Notes: generated by a model not told the origin, from the letters alone. Counted from the stretch's first letter, positions 34,805-46,211 are shown. The stretch: 64,000 bases of DNA from Diphasiastrum complanatum (GCA_029204225.1 CM055111.1:29222340-29286339); one strand, 5' to 3'. A program made the numbers and translations.

Positions 34805-35060
34805 TGTTAGAAAGCAATGATAAACTTACGGTTTACTGTTTATGTTACTGTTGCCAGCTGTTACCAGCTGTAATTAGCTGTAGGCTAGTTTAGTTATCAA
34901 CTCCTAGTTGTTTCTCTTTCTCTCTCTATTTCAGGGTTACTTTTGTACACATGATTCAGTTAATGTAATAGTGGAGTGTTGCTCTCCTGTTCGTGTGTGT
35001 GTATTTGCTCTTAGTGATTGCATGCTTGTGTTCATCCAATCTTTGTCATGGTATCAGAGC
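34805..35060 (+). mobile_element. copia 5' LTR with primer binding site
   Basis: LTR 34805-35048 (TGTTAGAAAG to TTTGTCA, 244 bp), then TGGTATCAGAGC at 35049-35060. Just after it, MLDGTNYFSWSCKQRF at about 35144 is a copia gag start. The element soon jumps to another copia sequence, so it is truncated. Confidence 0.75.
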
Positions 35061-35227
35061 TCCTCTGATCCTGAGTGCCTAGGTTCGGCTTGTCACTGGC
35101 TCCGTACTGAGGTGAGATAGTCCTTCACAGGGGTTCGGGCGAAGATATGCTGGATGGCACCAACTATTTTTCATGGAGTTGCAAGCAGAGGTTTGGCATC
35201 GACGTGATGATCACGATTTTATCGGTA

Positions 35228-36446
35228 ACAAGATCTATCTTATATCATTTGAGATTTTGCAAGACCTCTAAAAGTGCTTGGGAAACACTGTTAAAGATAT
35301 ATTGAATAAAGAATTCATCATCATGCTTTCACCTCTCTACTTCATCCTCTTTGAAGGTAGAAGAGCAAAGGCATGCAAAGTTTGATCATTGTCTTTCTAC
35401 AAGTACAAGTTTGAAACAAAATGTTGGTATGGTAGAGCATTCTTCTTCTCTTGAGCCATTTGTTGCAAATGATGGATGCATTAGTGAAGAACTTTATGAG
35501 CAAGCTTCTCAAGTTAATGTTTTGGAAAAAGTTGAAATCAAGCATTCTTTGAAACCATTTTGTACTAATGGAGAAGGGGAAAAAATCATGTCAATTAGTA
35601 CATTGGTTCAAAGTGGTGTGTTGTTGGATTTTTTGGGGGTTCAAAGTGGCAAGCTGCTGTTTTTTTCTTGAAGATGGTGGACAATATATCCAGCCATGGT
35701 TTATTGATCATTTTCAGCCTATGTTACATCGTGAGCATCCTATTATGCATCGGGAACGGCCCGTGGAAGCTTTTTGGACAGCAAGGTCCACATTTGGAAC
35801 ACGTTGGACAGCAAAGTGTTGGTGATTTTGTGGCTGTTGGACAGCCTCCCATAGCCTCTTGTTGGCTGTCCGAGTCTTTGTGGGATAACAAAGCATCTTT
35901 TTACCTTGGAGGAAACACACATGCCTCACCAAAATCAGTACCTTATGCTGATTTTCCTGTTTTGATGCTTACTTCTTATGATGACGTTGTTGTCTTACCT
36001 AGTGTTGGTGAGCAGATCATTGATAGTAAGATTCGGGAGGATGTGATGGTAAAAGAGTATCATACTCTTCTTTATGTTTCTTGTGGTAAGAAGACTTATG
36101 GAATCATGTGGGAACCATTGATGGATTGCAAATCCATATTTCGGCTTGTGGCTTTTTTTTGGTTACCTACTATGGATGGAGCATGCTTGTCTTCACTCTT
36201 CGACTTGATGATATCACTTCGTGTTCTACATCTCTTTTACATCGGGCATGATTGGGGCTGAGATTTTGGCTACTTCGACTACTTCAAGCTGAAGTTGTTT
36301 TGGCGGCATTAAGCTTGGACAACAAGCTACATCTTTTCTTTTTCGGCTACATGGAGTTTTGGGCAGCATGCAACACTTTGCATTTTTGTTGCAATTTTTC
36401 ATATTTCATGTCATGTTATGTTTTTTACAATATCATTTAAGGAGGG
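35228..36446 (+). pseudogene. Non-autonomous copia internal region (linker-repeat family), copy 1
   Basis: A short gag piece (KTSKSAWETLLKIY) is followed by sequence homologous to the 3' half of the - strand element at 44408-49432: GQQGPHLEHVGQQSV, THASPKSVPYADF, WEPLMDCKSIFRLVAF and HLFYIGHDWG. There is no reverse transcriptase or RNase H. A polypurine tract AAGGAGGG (36439) precedes the LTR. Confidence 0.7.
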
Positions 36447-36830
36447 TGTTAGAAATAATAAATTATAATGCTAGTTTCCCATAGGTTACTTTGACCCAAA
36501 AGGTCAAGACTTGTGTAACCATGGATTAGGTTTATTATTTAGACCATGTTAAGTCAGTTTTAGTTAAGTTGGACCCGATTTTGGTCTAGTAGTAACTCGT
36601 GGGTCCAAGTAAAGTCTAATTATGCTAAGGGACCCTATCTTGACTTTTGGGAGTGCCCTATAATAAGTAGTGGGTTTGGAAGGTTCTAGAACTTAGAGTT
36701 TGGAAGAGTCTAGGCCCTTGGAAGGCCTATTTATATGTACTCATTGTTCATTTGTACTTCATTCCCTTTCAAGCATTGCTACTACTTTTTCTCTCCTTTA
36801 GGGTGCCTAACCCTCTTTGTCAGGCTCTCC
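36447..36830 (+). mobile_element. 3' LTR of the linker-repeat copia, copy 1
   Basis: Starts TGTTAGAAATAAT and contains the family signature GGTTACTTTGACCCAAAAGG. The right end is not sharply defined. Confidence 0.55.
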
Positions 36831-37121
36831 CTGATCTTCCTACTGACACCCGTCTAAACATGCACTGATCGCCACAAATTTCCAGCCTTTCTGATTCCCT
36901 GCAAGCACATAGCATCAAACACAAACAAAGTGGAGCTGGCTGCGTCGTCTCCTCCCAGCCTTTGCTGCATAGATTTTGATCAGGAATGCCTCTCTCTAGG
37001 CTCTTATACACAATCCTCAAGCACCCCTTAACCCTGACCTTCCTAAATCTCGACACATGGCCAACTCCATGCATTGTCGACACTTGCCACTTGGCAGTAC
37101 CCTAACACAGGGGCAAGTGAG

Positions 37122-37271
37122 TAGGCTGACATGTGTCACTCGTCCATTGGACCGTGTCCCAGTGAGCACGTGACATGTCATGTTTGACCGGTCAACCCTG
37201 ACATGTGTCACTCATTCACTGGACCAAGTGTCCCAGTGAGCATATGACGTGTCACGTTGACTAGTCAACTC
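37122..37271 (+). repeat. 75-bp tandem duplication in an LTR-like region
   Basis: CTGACATGTGTCACTC, CCCAGTGAGCA and a TTGAC(C/T)(G/A)GTCAAC palindrome occur twice, about 75 bp apart. The region 36831-37390 otherwise shows no gene. Confidence 0.8.
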
Positions 37272-38980
37272 TCCTACTTTTTAGGAGGTCAGTCCAGCCA
37301 CTCCGAATTAATGACCCAGTACCCTATACCCAAGCAACATGCGACTCTGAGGCTCCGAAACATCATTAACAGCTTTATTTACTTTTCTGTTACAAAGGTC
37401 ACCACAGGACAAATTGGAAGGAGCCGGCAACTATGCAGTTTGGAAATTCAAACTAAAGAACATTCTAATAGAAAAGGAGCTAGGGGAGATCGTGACCGGT
37501 GAAGAGACTAGGCCAGTGATTGAGGATGATCAACGGGCATTTGACAAGAGGAGGAAAGCACAAAATGTCATCAATTTGTTAGTGAAGGATGCTATCATTC
37601 CCTACATCTCGGATTCGGAAGGACCGAAAGAGGCTTGGGATACATTGAAAGCGTTGTTTTAGGCAACAAATACGTCTCGAATACTATTTCTGAAGACGAA
37701 GTTGCATACATTGCGGATGGATGATAGTGCAACTATTGCCAATCACCCACTGAAGATCAAAGAGATCCGTGACCAATTAGCAGCAGTTGGAGAGCGAGTA
37801 CAGGATCGTGAGATCGTGCATTACTTTGGAAGAGCAACGTCAAGAGAACTTTAATTATCGTAGAGGACGAGGTGAAAGATTTGGCCGTGGAAGGTATCAA
37901 TCGAGAGGAGAAAACTCAAGCCGAGGATCATTTCAACAATATCATGAGCAAGTCAATGATAGCCCAAATCGAGGCAATTGGAATCGGGGCAAATATGCTG
38001 ATCAACATCAATTTGATGATGATCATTATGAAGACAACTATGTTAATCAACATCAATACAACGATGATCAATATGAAGATGATACAGGGAGAGTTCAAAC
38101 TTGTTTGTTACAGCGTTAATGACAAGTGATGAAGCCAAGGATACCTGATACATTGACAGTGGAGCGTCTAAGCATATGACTTCAAGGAAAGAGTGGTTTT
38201 CAGAACTCAAAGAAATCCACAATGGCAATGAAGTTGGACAAGCTGATGGCCAATTGCTACCTGTTAAAGGATTTGGAGTGGTACCTGTGAAGTTAGCAAG
38301 CGGGATGATAAAGCGGATAAATAATGTACAATATGTACCTGGCTTAGCTAACAATCTAGTATCGGTTGGTACAATGGCTGATCAACAACTCAAAGTTGAG
38401 TTCGATAGCAATAAATGCCTTGTCAAGGACATCAAGAATCACTACAAAGTGATTGCTACATGAGCTAGAGTCAATGGAAATCGACTCTACAAGTTGAATG
38501 CAACATCCTTCAATCAAGCTGTGGTAAGCACTGTTGATAGTAGAAGTGACCTTTGGCATCAAAGGTTTGGTCATATTAGTGCTCAAAGCTTGCAAATCCT
38601 TAAAAGAGGTAATCTAGTTGTTGGATTGCCTGATATCTCTTTTGAAGGAAAAATTTGTGAGGGTTGCATTTTGGGAAAACAACATAGAGAGAGATTTCCC
38701 AAAGGTGGAGCAAGAAGAGCCAATGGCATTTTTGATCTTGTTCAATAGTGATCTGTGTGGACCAATGCAAACTAGGTCCATTAGTGGCTGTTACTATTTC
38801 ATCATGTTCATTGATGACCACAGTAGACATCTCTGGATTTATTTCATAAGCAAGAAATCTGATGCTTTTGCCAAGTTTAGAGAGTTCAAGGCTCTAGTTG
38901 AAAAACAAACATGTTGTTATATTAAGACTCTCAGATCAGATGGTGGCGGTTGTTAGAAATCCATAAATCATAATATGGAT

Positions 38981-39052
38981 GGACAGACTAGGATTTGAAC
39001 CCAGGACCTCCCTCATACCGGATGGGATGCTCTACCACTGAGCTATCCGCCC
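38981..39052 (-). ncRNA. tRNA-like cassette in the downstream LTR of the TRIM
   Basis: On the - strand it begins GGGCGGATAGCTCAGTGGTA, with A box TAGCTCAGTGG. A 7-bp acceptor stem (GGGCGGA with TCTGTCC, including G-T pairs), a 4-bp D stem (GCTC/GAGC) and a 5-bp T stem (CTGGG/CCTAG, loop TTCAAAT) all form. The B box is GGTTCAAATCC. The anticodon arm is irregular, TCCC/GGGA closing an 11-nt loop containing CCGG. A 7-bp hairpin (ATCCATA/TATGGAT) follows. It is probably a tRNA-derived polymerase III promoter rather than a translating tRNA. Confidence 0.65.
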
Positions 39053-39240
39053 TGTTTGATAGTTCTCTCTAGAGTGTGGATTGATATTCCAACACCCCCC
39101 CTCAAGCCACACTTGGTTGGGGTCCTAGTTGTCACCTGCCCCACAACTTGGGCCACCTAACCATGGCTTTGACACCATGAACTGTTAGGTCTAACTTGGC
39201 TCTGATACCATGTTAGAAATCCATAAATCATAATATGGAT

Positions 39241-39312
39241 GGACAGACTAGGATTCGAACCCAAGACCTTCCTCATACCGGATGGAATGTTCTACCACTG
39301 AGCTATCCGCCC
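39241..39312 (-). ncRNA. tRNA-like cassette in the upstream LTR of the TRIM
   Basis: Second copy, with a consensus B box (GGTTCGAATCC). It differs from the other copy by five transitions. Two of them change one anticodon-stem pair from C-G to T-A, so the stem is TTCC/GGAA. One weakens the D stem (GAAC). Confidence 0.65.
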
Positions 39313-39492
39313 TGTTTGATAGTTCTCTCTAGAGTGTGGATTGATATTCCAACATGCGGTGAGTATTTTTCAACAGAGTGTATAGATTTGTGCAAGGATC
39401 AAGTGATCAAGAGGCAAACTACTGCACCCTATTCACCACAGCAGAATGGAGTTGCAGAACAAAAGAACAGATCCATTGTGGAGATTGTGAAC

Positions 39493-39620
39493 AACCAAAA
39501 CTCTCTAAGCTGCTCAACTCCTGAAGGCCGATGTGTGGAATGATCCTCCCCCTCCCAACCATAGGTACCCCCCTCTTGAGTCCACTACCTGCTATTCTTG
39601 TCAACAAACTTTGGGAAAAA
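39493..39620. mobile_element. gypsy LTR fragment
   Basis: GGAATGATCCTC, CCTCCCAACCATAGGTACCC and TACCTGCTATTC match the LTR at 42937-43411 (CCCAACCATAGGCACCCC, TACCTGCTATTCCCGTCAA). Only this piece is kept. The next 250 bp hold no gene. Confidence 0.6.
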
Positions 39621-39879
39621 ACACAAAGCCAAGGATAGGTAGCACTTCCCTTGTGTCCTACGCTGGTACAAAAGTCGGTAAAAAACTTTTTTTGGCACCA
39701 AATTGGCTTGAAAAGTCGAAAAATGAGGAAAAAAGCGGGGTGTTTGACGTTGAATTTCTTCCAAACGGCAAAAGCTTTTCACAAACCGTCAATTGGGTCA
39801 AAACGACCAAATGAAATTGACAATTGATTCTTTTGATAATAAAGCTAAAGTATAGGTTATGCAAATCTGAAAAGATCAC

Positions 39880-40316
39880 CGAGAGACTTCCAAGTGGGAG
39901 ATTGGGTGTATTTGAGAATCCCGAAGGATTCAAGTGTAATGCGTACCGGCAAGCATTATAAGTTGTCCCCTAGATATAGAGGACCGTTTAAGATCTTGAA
40001 AAAGATCGGATCCTTAGCTTACCAATTGGAACTCCCGGATGGATCGCAAGTGCATCCCGTATTTCACGTTAGTCGTCTCAAAAAGAGTCTATGTGAAGGA
40101 GAGCATCTTGGATCTGGAGATCAATTGGACCTGTTGGATGAATCATCGGGTGTATCTCGTCTTGAACCCGAAAAGATCTTGGATACAAGAACTAAACGAT
40201 TGAGAAATCGTATAGTTACCGAACATCTGGTTCGATGGAGGGGATGTACAGACAATGATGATTCCTGGGAACAGGAAGGAAGTTTAAGGAGGACCTTTCC
40301 CAGTTTTAAGTTCTGA
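39880..40316 (+). pseudogene. gypsy integrase C-terminus with chromodomain
   Basis: GDWVYLRIPKDSSVMRTGKH, LSPRYRGPFKILKKIGSLAY and VHPVFHVSRLKK are the gypsy integrase C-terminal block. It is followed by VTEHLVRWRGCTDNDDSWEQ, a chromodomain that marks the element as a chromovirus; such domains steer integration to particular chromatin. The open frame is intact but upstream pol is missing. A polypurine tract (AAGGGGGGG) and an LTR follow directly. Confidence 0.85.
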
Positions 40317-40345
40317 GGACAGAACTTGAATAAGGGGGGGAAGAA

Positions 40346-40850
40346 TGTCATGCCCATGACTGGTCTCGGGTAGCGTGTCCACGCTAGAGACTGGTAGACC
40401 AACAACTCGTATAAGGGAATTGGGGCCCTTATGTGTACATGGTCATAATTAATGGTTGTAGGCCTAAACACATGATGGTGGAGTTGGTATGGGTCTATCA
40501 GTGAGTCATTTGGGAACTAGATGACGTGGCCCAGATAGGCTGCAGAGGTGTCCAGTGAGGTGTCACAGTGCACTACTAGTGGTGCATGGGCCTTGGAGGG
40601 TATAAGTATACCTGCTGGGCTCTCACTAATGTATGCTTGATTTGTGATGAGTAGCTGGTGTGACTCCTCTTTCCATGACTCTGATTGATCCATAGCTTGG
40701 GGGCTAGATCCGTTCGATCTTGGTTGGGTTGGGTTAACCTCCACCGGTTCCCATGTGTTGTTGCTTTGTATGGTATGCTTAGGCTAGAATCCTGTTGTGA
40801 GGACTTTATAAACATGGCATTCATGAAGTATCTTACGATGAAGATCCTCC
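40346..40850 (+). mobile_element. 3' LTR of the chromovirus fragment
   Basis: Starts TGTCATGCCCATGAC after the polypurine tract at about 40331-40339. It contains a GGGTATAAGTATACC TATA region near 40598. The right end is unclear because another element on the opposite strand joins at about 40855. Confidence 0.6.
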
Positions 40851-40854
40851 ACGT

Positions 40855-42934
40855 CTGGCACAAATACTTTTCCGTTTTCTCAACTACATACCTTCCTTCA
40901 CGGTGTATGTCAAATATGTACTGGTGTGTTCCTCTACGGAAGCGACAGGCAAGGCTGAGGAAGGTATCTCAAGTGGATGTAGCAAGCCCGGAGGACTTAC
41001 TCTCTCGGCCTTGTTCACCTGACAAGCCGTGCAACGCTGGACGTACTCTCTTACATCCCGCTGCAATCGTGGCCAGAAATAATGCGCGTCTGGCACGAAT
41101 ACTTTTCCGTTTTCTCAACTACATACCTTCCATCACGGTGTATGTCAAATAAGTACTGGTGTGTTCCTCTACGGAAGCGACAGGTGAGGCTGACTCTTCC
41201 GCTTGGTCGACTAACTTGCATGCATAGGCTACACACACTGACAATGTGAGTCCTTTTGTTGAGCCCTCTTGATCTCCTCCATGAGATCACTGTCAACTAC
41301 AGGCAAGGCTCATCTGATGTAGTACCAACGATAGTGCATCAGCGACCACATTTTCCTTCCCTCCTCGGAAGCGAATTTCCAAATGAAATTCCTGCATCAG
41401 CTTGGCCCACCGAGCTTGGCGGCCTTACAAATCTGGCTGAGTGCAAAAAACTCTAAAGTATAATGATTTGTGTACACATAAAACTCGGCGCCGTATAAAT
41501 AATGTCTCCACACCTTGAGCGCATGTACTCACATATAGCTCTTGCTCGTGTGCGGGTATACCATCTTGGCTCAACACTGCACCTACGAAATGCCACTTGC
41601 ATCCGTCTCTAGGTCAAACGGTATCTGGGTATCAATAAAGTTGAGAACTAGAGCCGTGGCCAGCGCCTCCATCAAGTTCTCAAACCTGTGTTGAGCTTCA
41701 GCAACCCACCGATCTACAGTGTTGTTTTTCCGTAACTGGTCCATCAAAGGAGCAGCTACCTTGGAATAGTTCCTAACGAACTGCCGGTAGAACTTGCAAA
41801 ACATTAAGAAAGATTGTAATTGGCGTATATCGGCAGGCCTCGGCCACTTCTTAACCACAGCCACCTTGGCTGGGTCAACCGAAATACCCTCAACTGTCAC
41901 TACATGACCCAAAACTCGACACGAGTCTTACACAACTCTGTCTTTTGAGCATTGGCATACAAGACAGAAGCTTGTAACTTGCCCAAAACGGTCTTGAGAT
42001 GAACCTCATGCTCCTCGACCGCTTTACTAAAAACCAATATATCGTCAATAAAATTGACGACAAACTTGCCCATATAGTCTCACAAGACATCGTTCATGAG
42101 CATCATGAACGTGGCTGGGGCATTGGTTAACCCAAATGGCATAACCAAAAAGTCAAAATGACCGAAACGGGTTCGGAAGGCCGTCTTCATCTCGAATCCA
42201 TATTTGATGGTATCCACTTTTGAGATCTATCTTACTGAAAATTGTTGCACCTTGCAACGCATCTAGTAGATCATCAATCCTGGGCATCGGATACCTGTGC
42301 TTTACAGTGATCTTATTCAATCCCCTGTAATCTACACACATCCGAAAACTACCATCCTTTTTCTTAACAAGTAAAATAGGAGAGGTGAAAGGTGAATAAC
42401 TCGGACATAAGTATCCCAACTTGAGATACTCCTCCAACATCTTTCTGACTTCCTCTTCCTCTTTTAGGCTCATTCTATAAGGAGGCCTACATACCGGACT
42501 TGCCCTTGGAACGAGCTCAATACGATGATCAACGTTTTGACTAGGCGACAATCCCTCTGGCATATTACTAATTAGCACGTGTTTAAACTGCGTGCGGATG
42601 GACTTCTCCAACTCACTTGCTGGGTCACATCTAGGCTGTAATGCAAATGCATGTGCACTAGGGGATGCAAAAGTAAATGAAGCTTCTTGTGGTTTATTAG
42701 TGAGTGTGCTTATCTGATTATTACCAACATAAGAATCAAAACTGGAATCAACATTCACATAACACAACCACAAATACTGAATCTCCATTCTCTTTATTTG
42801 CATATAGGTAACAAGAGGACCCTCAACAGATGGTCTCCCCCCCTTTTAAAACACGAGACAAACCCTCATGTCCAAACTTTGCTCTCTCTCTCTAGAACGA
42901 CGTTTTATCTCTCTAGAATGAGGCTCTGATACCA
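40855..42934 (-). pseudogene. gypsy reverse transcriptase-RNase H-integrase remnant
   Basis: Read on the - strand from the primer site (TGGTATCAGAGCC, 42922-42934). Reverse transcriptase motifs are [68 protein letters not shown] and FIDDILVFSK. The connection domain and RNase H follow (GHVVTVEGISVDPAKVAVV, FCKFYRQFVRNYSKVAAPL, PFDLETDASG). The integrase zinc region is FWPRLQRDVREYVQ to CTACQVNKAERV. A segment of about 105 bp is duplicated (40855-40960 and 41090-41195). Many shifts and stops make it dead; gag and protease are absent. Confidence 0.8.
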
Positions 42935-42936
42935 AT

Positions 42937-43411
42937 TGTCACAAGCCAGTCTCTCCAAGCTCGTGAATCCTAGAAGCTGGTGTGTAGAATGAACCTCCCA
43001 ACCATAGGCACCCCCTCCTTGAGTCCTACCTGCTATTCCCGTCAACTGGCACATGGCATCCACCTGTGGGTGATCAGTCCACTTGGCATGCCTGGCCCCT
43101 GTGACCTGTGAATACTGAGTGACTCATAGGGTACCACCCCCGTGCCCCGCCAAAGACCTGTGACTCTCTTGGTCACCCCAACTACTTGCCAGCTAGCATC
43201 TCGTTACTGACGGCTAGGGTCCCGACGGTCAAGACACACCGCATCTGTGACAACTTGTCAGGCGGCCACACCGGGTCACTACTCGTGACGCACCGGTCCC
43301 AACTTGGGACAAATGTCCTCCTCGGTCACCGGCCCTTGCCAATACTTGGCCTCAGGCCCTTTGGTGACCGGCCGTGCCAAGGTCATGATAGAGTCATAAC
43401 TGGACTCTAAC
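42937..43411 (-). mobile_element. 5' LTR of the - strand gypsy element
   Basis: TGTCACAAGCC to CTCTAACA, next to the primer site with a 2-bp spacer. A partial second copy lies at 39493-39620. The outer end at 43411 is inferred from TG...CA symmetry. Confidence 0.6.
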
Positions 43412-44098
43412 ACTTGGTGTGTAGCCCTTATGATACATTAGATGTCCTTGATGCGGAGATTATTGTGATCAATCAGATACTTGAGACATACAGCCTCAGA
43501 TTACAACTTTCTTCTCCAGGAGGAGAGGAGGAGAACTCGGCCGGGCTTGGCGTCAGATGATGAGGATACTCCTATTCCCATGAGAGATTGACATCTTGAT
43601 CAACGACAGTGTACAACATGCCACCTATTGGATGCTCGTGTCTCTAGAGGCCCTATGAGGATCTCTATTTGGAGACCTGGCCTAGTCAGCACCAAAATAT
43701 GAGACAAATTTGTTTGTCATCGGCACGTCTCTACTACACCAGCCTCTCTGATTTCATCAAGCACTCATATCATAGCCTTTTTCAGCCATATTAGCTGAGA
43801 ATGCATGGGTATCACCGGCTACACAGTCATGGCACTACATTTCTTATAGAGTTGATGTTTCATTTTCACTTTCATATCAACTCTAAAAACTCTAGTAATT
43901 GTGTTTATTCGAGCTTCATCTGAAGTAGTGTAGCTAATGAAAATACATTTGATACTCTGGAAGTTGAGCTGAGATCATGAGGAATCTACGATACTCGTAA
44001 GTTTATTTGGAGATGTTCTTACGCTCCCTTTATTGCTATACACACTTGACATGTACTACTTCATCTTATATGCCTTTTGGCATCAAAATACATTAATA

Positions 44099-44101
<3 letters not shown>
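43412..44101. other. Intron DNA, no gene seen
   Basis: AT-rich with no recognised motif; it leads into a (CT)n tract. Confidence 0.3.

Positions 44102-44135
<34 letters not shown>
44102..44135 (+). repeat. (CT)n microsatellite
   Basis: About 17 units followed by CACAG, so it could act as a splice-acceptor tract for the adjoining PRP40-like sequence. Confidence 0.9.
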
Positions 44136-44136
<1 letters not shown>

Positions 44137-44137
<1 letters not shown>

Positions 44138-44407
44138 GTGGGATACCTGAGCGGATTAGAAATGCCAGATGCTCGCTTGAGCAGGACAAGGAGGTTACTG
44201 AAAGCACTGGGTCTGCATCTGTACCTCCAATGCCTGTGCTTTGAAGAGTACAAGGTCTTCTGATTGGCAGGAGCACACTGCACCTGATGAAAGAAGATAT
44301 TATTACAACAAGAACACAAAGCAGTCCAGCTGGGAGAAGCCAATAGAATCTACAAGAAGAAAAGAGTTCACTACCGTTGATGGTAGAAATTATTATTACA
44401 AGAAGGT
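44137..44407 (+). pseudogene. PRP40-like double-WW splicing factor, 5' part of pseudogene
   Basis: WW domain 1 is complete: [20 protein letters not shown] then QSSWEKP (first Trp codon at 44265, second at 44332). WW domain 2 starts [15 protein letters not shown] and is cut at 44407 by a copia LTR. Upstream the frame [20 protein letters not shown] runs into a stop and must shift to reach WW1. PRP40/FBP11 proteins bridge U1 snRNP and branch-point factors through paired WW domains, and the KxFTxxDGRxYYYxKVT wording is typical. The spacer between the domains is shorter than usual. With a frameshift here and a stop in the other half it is not functional. Confidence 0.8.
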
Positions 44408-45027
44408 TGTAGGAAATAGAAGCCTAAGGATCCAGGATCTTAACTATTCAATCACACAAAGCATTCTCAAAAGAAAGAGAGAGATGGCTAGAAACTCTCT
44501 TGTAGAAACTCGTGGACAGCCAAGAAGAATAGTCAGTATTGCTTACAAAAGTGTCTCATACAAATGGGATGCACACATATATATAGTCCAAGATGACTAT
44601 CCAACTACTTGACTATTGGCTATCCAACTACTTGACTATTGGCTGTCCAACTACTTGACTATTGACTATCCAACTTTCTATAAGTTACATAGAAAGAATA
44701 AGGTACCTCCAATATGTCAAGTTGGGGTACTTAATGTCACAATTAGGCCTAGTGGACCCATGAGTCCCTACCAAGTTAACTTCATACTAACTTAGCTAAC
44801 TCTAAGTTTAGTAGGCCTAATATAATAAATGACCATGAATACGCAACTCTCGATCTTTTGGGTCAAAGTAACCTATGGTAATGTAAGCAATTCCATTCAC
44901 ATTCCAACACCCTCCTTAAATGGAAATGCATAACATAACATGAAGTAATTTCTCGAAAGAGAAAAATGCAACTTGTTGTCCGAACTTCATGTCGCCAAAT
45001 AAACTTCGCATCGAAGTAGTCGAAATC

Positions 45028-46211
45028 TCATCCCCAATCATGTCCAACATATAAAAGGAAAAGAATGCGTAATAATGAAGCATCAAGTCGAAGGGTGAGG
45101 ATTTGCATGCTCCATCCGAAGTAGGGAACCAACATAAACTCGGCAATAAGTCGAAACATGGACTTGTAATCCATCATAGGCTCCCACATCATTCGAAAAT
45201 ACTTCTTACCATAAGGACAATAAAAAAGAGTACCAAACTCTTTTGATCCTCCCAAACCTTACCATCAATGACTTGCTCACATAGAATAGGCGATGTACCA
45301 ACATCATGATGAAGAGTAAGTGTAGAACCAAAAAAATCAGCAAGAGGTACTGATTTTAAAGAGGCATGTGCCTTCCTTTCGTAGTAAGATATTTCTTTGC
45401 TGCCCTGCAAAGTCTCCAATAGCCGACAAGGAACTGTTATGGGCTGTTCAACACTTTGCTGCCCAAAGTGTTCCCAACATGGACCATGTTGTTCATAATC
45501 TTCTGCAGGCCGTTCCCGAAGCATAATGGACTGCTCATGATGTAAAATAGGCTGTAAATGACCAAGACAAGATGACTGAACCTGTTGTTCAACGTCTTCA
45601 TCATAAAAGTTTGGCAAACTATCAAGAGATGCATCAATGATGTCATCAAAGCTGTCCCACAACGAGGCATGGGATGACATAGAAGATTCTTCAAGTAATG
45701 AAAAATTCTCTCCAAACAAATGCTCGCTCTTAACACTTTGAACAAAAGTACTAATTGACACATGTTTACTCCCTCCTCGATTAGTACAAAATAGTTCCAA
45801 AGAGTGCTTGAATTTTTCAGCCTTTGTTAAAACATCAAATTGAAAAGGTTTCGCATGAAACTTTTTACTAATGCATCCATGATATGCATTAACTTGTGGT
45901 AACTTGAAAAAAGAAGATTGTTTCAACATCTGCTCAATGTATCGTTGTTGAGAGATGAAGATTCTAGCCCCATGTGGAAGATTAACAAGAACCCAAGTGT
46001 GGTTCTTCACGAGTGAGTTGTACTCCTCTGGCATCGCATCCTCCCAACATTTTACTCCGCTGGCCTGCTCATGAAAAACTGGTTCTACTGCACTATCCTC
46101 AATAGAAATAAGAACAAATTCAGAAAAATCAGCAAATTCTACTGATTTAGTAGAGGCACGAGTCTTCCCTTCATAGAAACTTTGCTGTCCTGCAAAGTCT
46201 GCAACAACCAT
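45028..46211 (-). pseudogene. Linker-repeat region replacing the reverse transcriptase
   Basis: After the linker (KTRASTKSVEFADFSE) come the first residues of copia reverse transcriptase, EEYNSLVKNHTWVLVNLPHG. The frame then passes straight to RIFISQQRYIEQMLK, which normally lies some 200 residues later, so the catalytic core is deleted. A second linker copy follows (HHEQSIMLRERPAED, FGQQSV, RLLETLQGSK, KAHASLKSVPLADF). Then come short RNase H-side remnants and HDWG before the polypurine tract. The same layout is found at 35.3-36.4 and 51.5-52.4 kb. Confidence 0.7.

Larger units (their letters stand above)
38951..39354 (-). mobile_element. TRIM-like miniature retrotransposon with tRNA-like LTRs
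   Basis: Two 144-bp direct repeats, 38951-39094 and 39211-39354, each with TG...CA ends, flank 116 bp without coding capacity. On the - strand the internal segment starts with TGGTATCAGAGCC (39198-39210), a perfect initiator-Met-tRNA primer site, and ends with GAGGGGGG as a polypurine tract (39095-39102). Target duplication is GCGGT (38946-38950 and 39356-39360, with one extra T on the right). Removing it restores the copia SDGGGEYF reading. It has every terminal-repeat-in-miniature feature and no gag or pol. Each LTR carries a 72-nt tRNA-like cassette. Confidence 0.85.
37390..39490 (+). pseudogene. copia gag-protease-integrase, interrupted by a TRIM-like element
   Basis: Gag: LEGAGNYAVWKFKLKNILI to GPKEAWDTLKALF then a stop. 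An RGRGERFGRGRYQSRG linker, the protease site IDSGASKHMTS, YVPGLANNLVSVG and the pre-integrase LWHQRFGHISAQSLQILKRG to CEGCILGKQHRERFP follow. The integrase core has DLCGPMQTRS, FIDDHSRHLWIYFI and LRSDGGG. At 38951 a 404-bp element interrupts it. The frame resumes with GEYFSTECIDLCKDQ and YSPQQNGVAEQKNRSI. It ends where a gypsy LTR fragment joins at about 39493. Stops at 37660, 38461 and 38746 make it inactive. Confidence 0.85.

Noticed and set aside
36831-37390. Separate LTR of another element
   Set aside because: Has LTR-like wording and a 75-bp duplication but no TG...CA borders that pair with a primer site.
38981-39312. Functional host tRNA genes
   Set aside because: The two copies are LTR parts of one miniature element, the anticodon arm is irregular and there is no T-run terminator directly after. 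Called tRNA-like instead.
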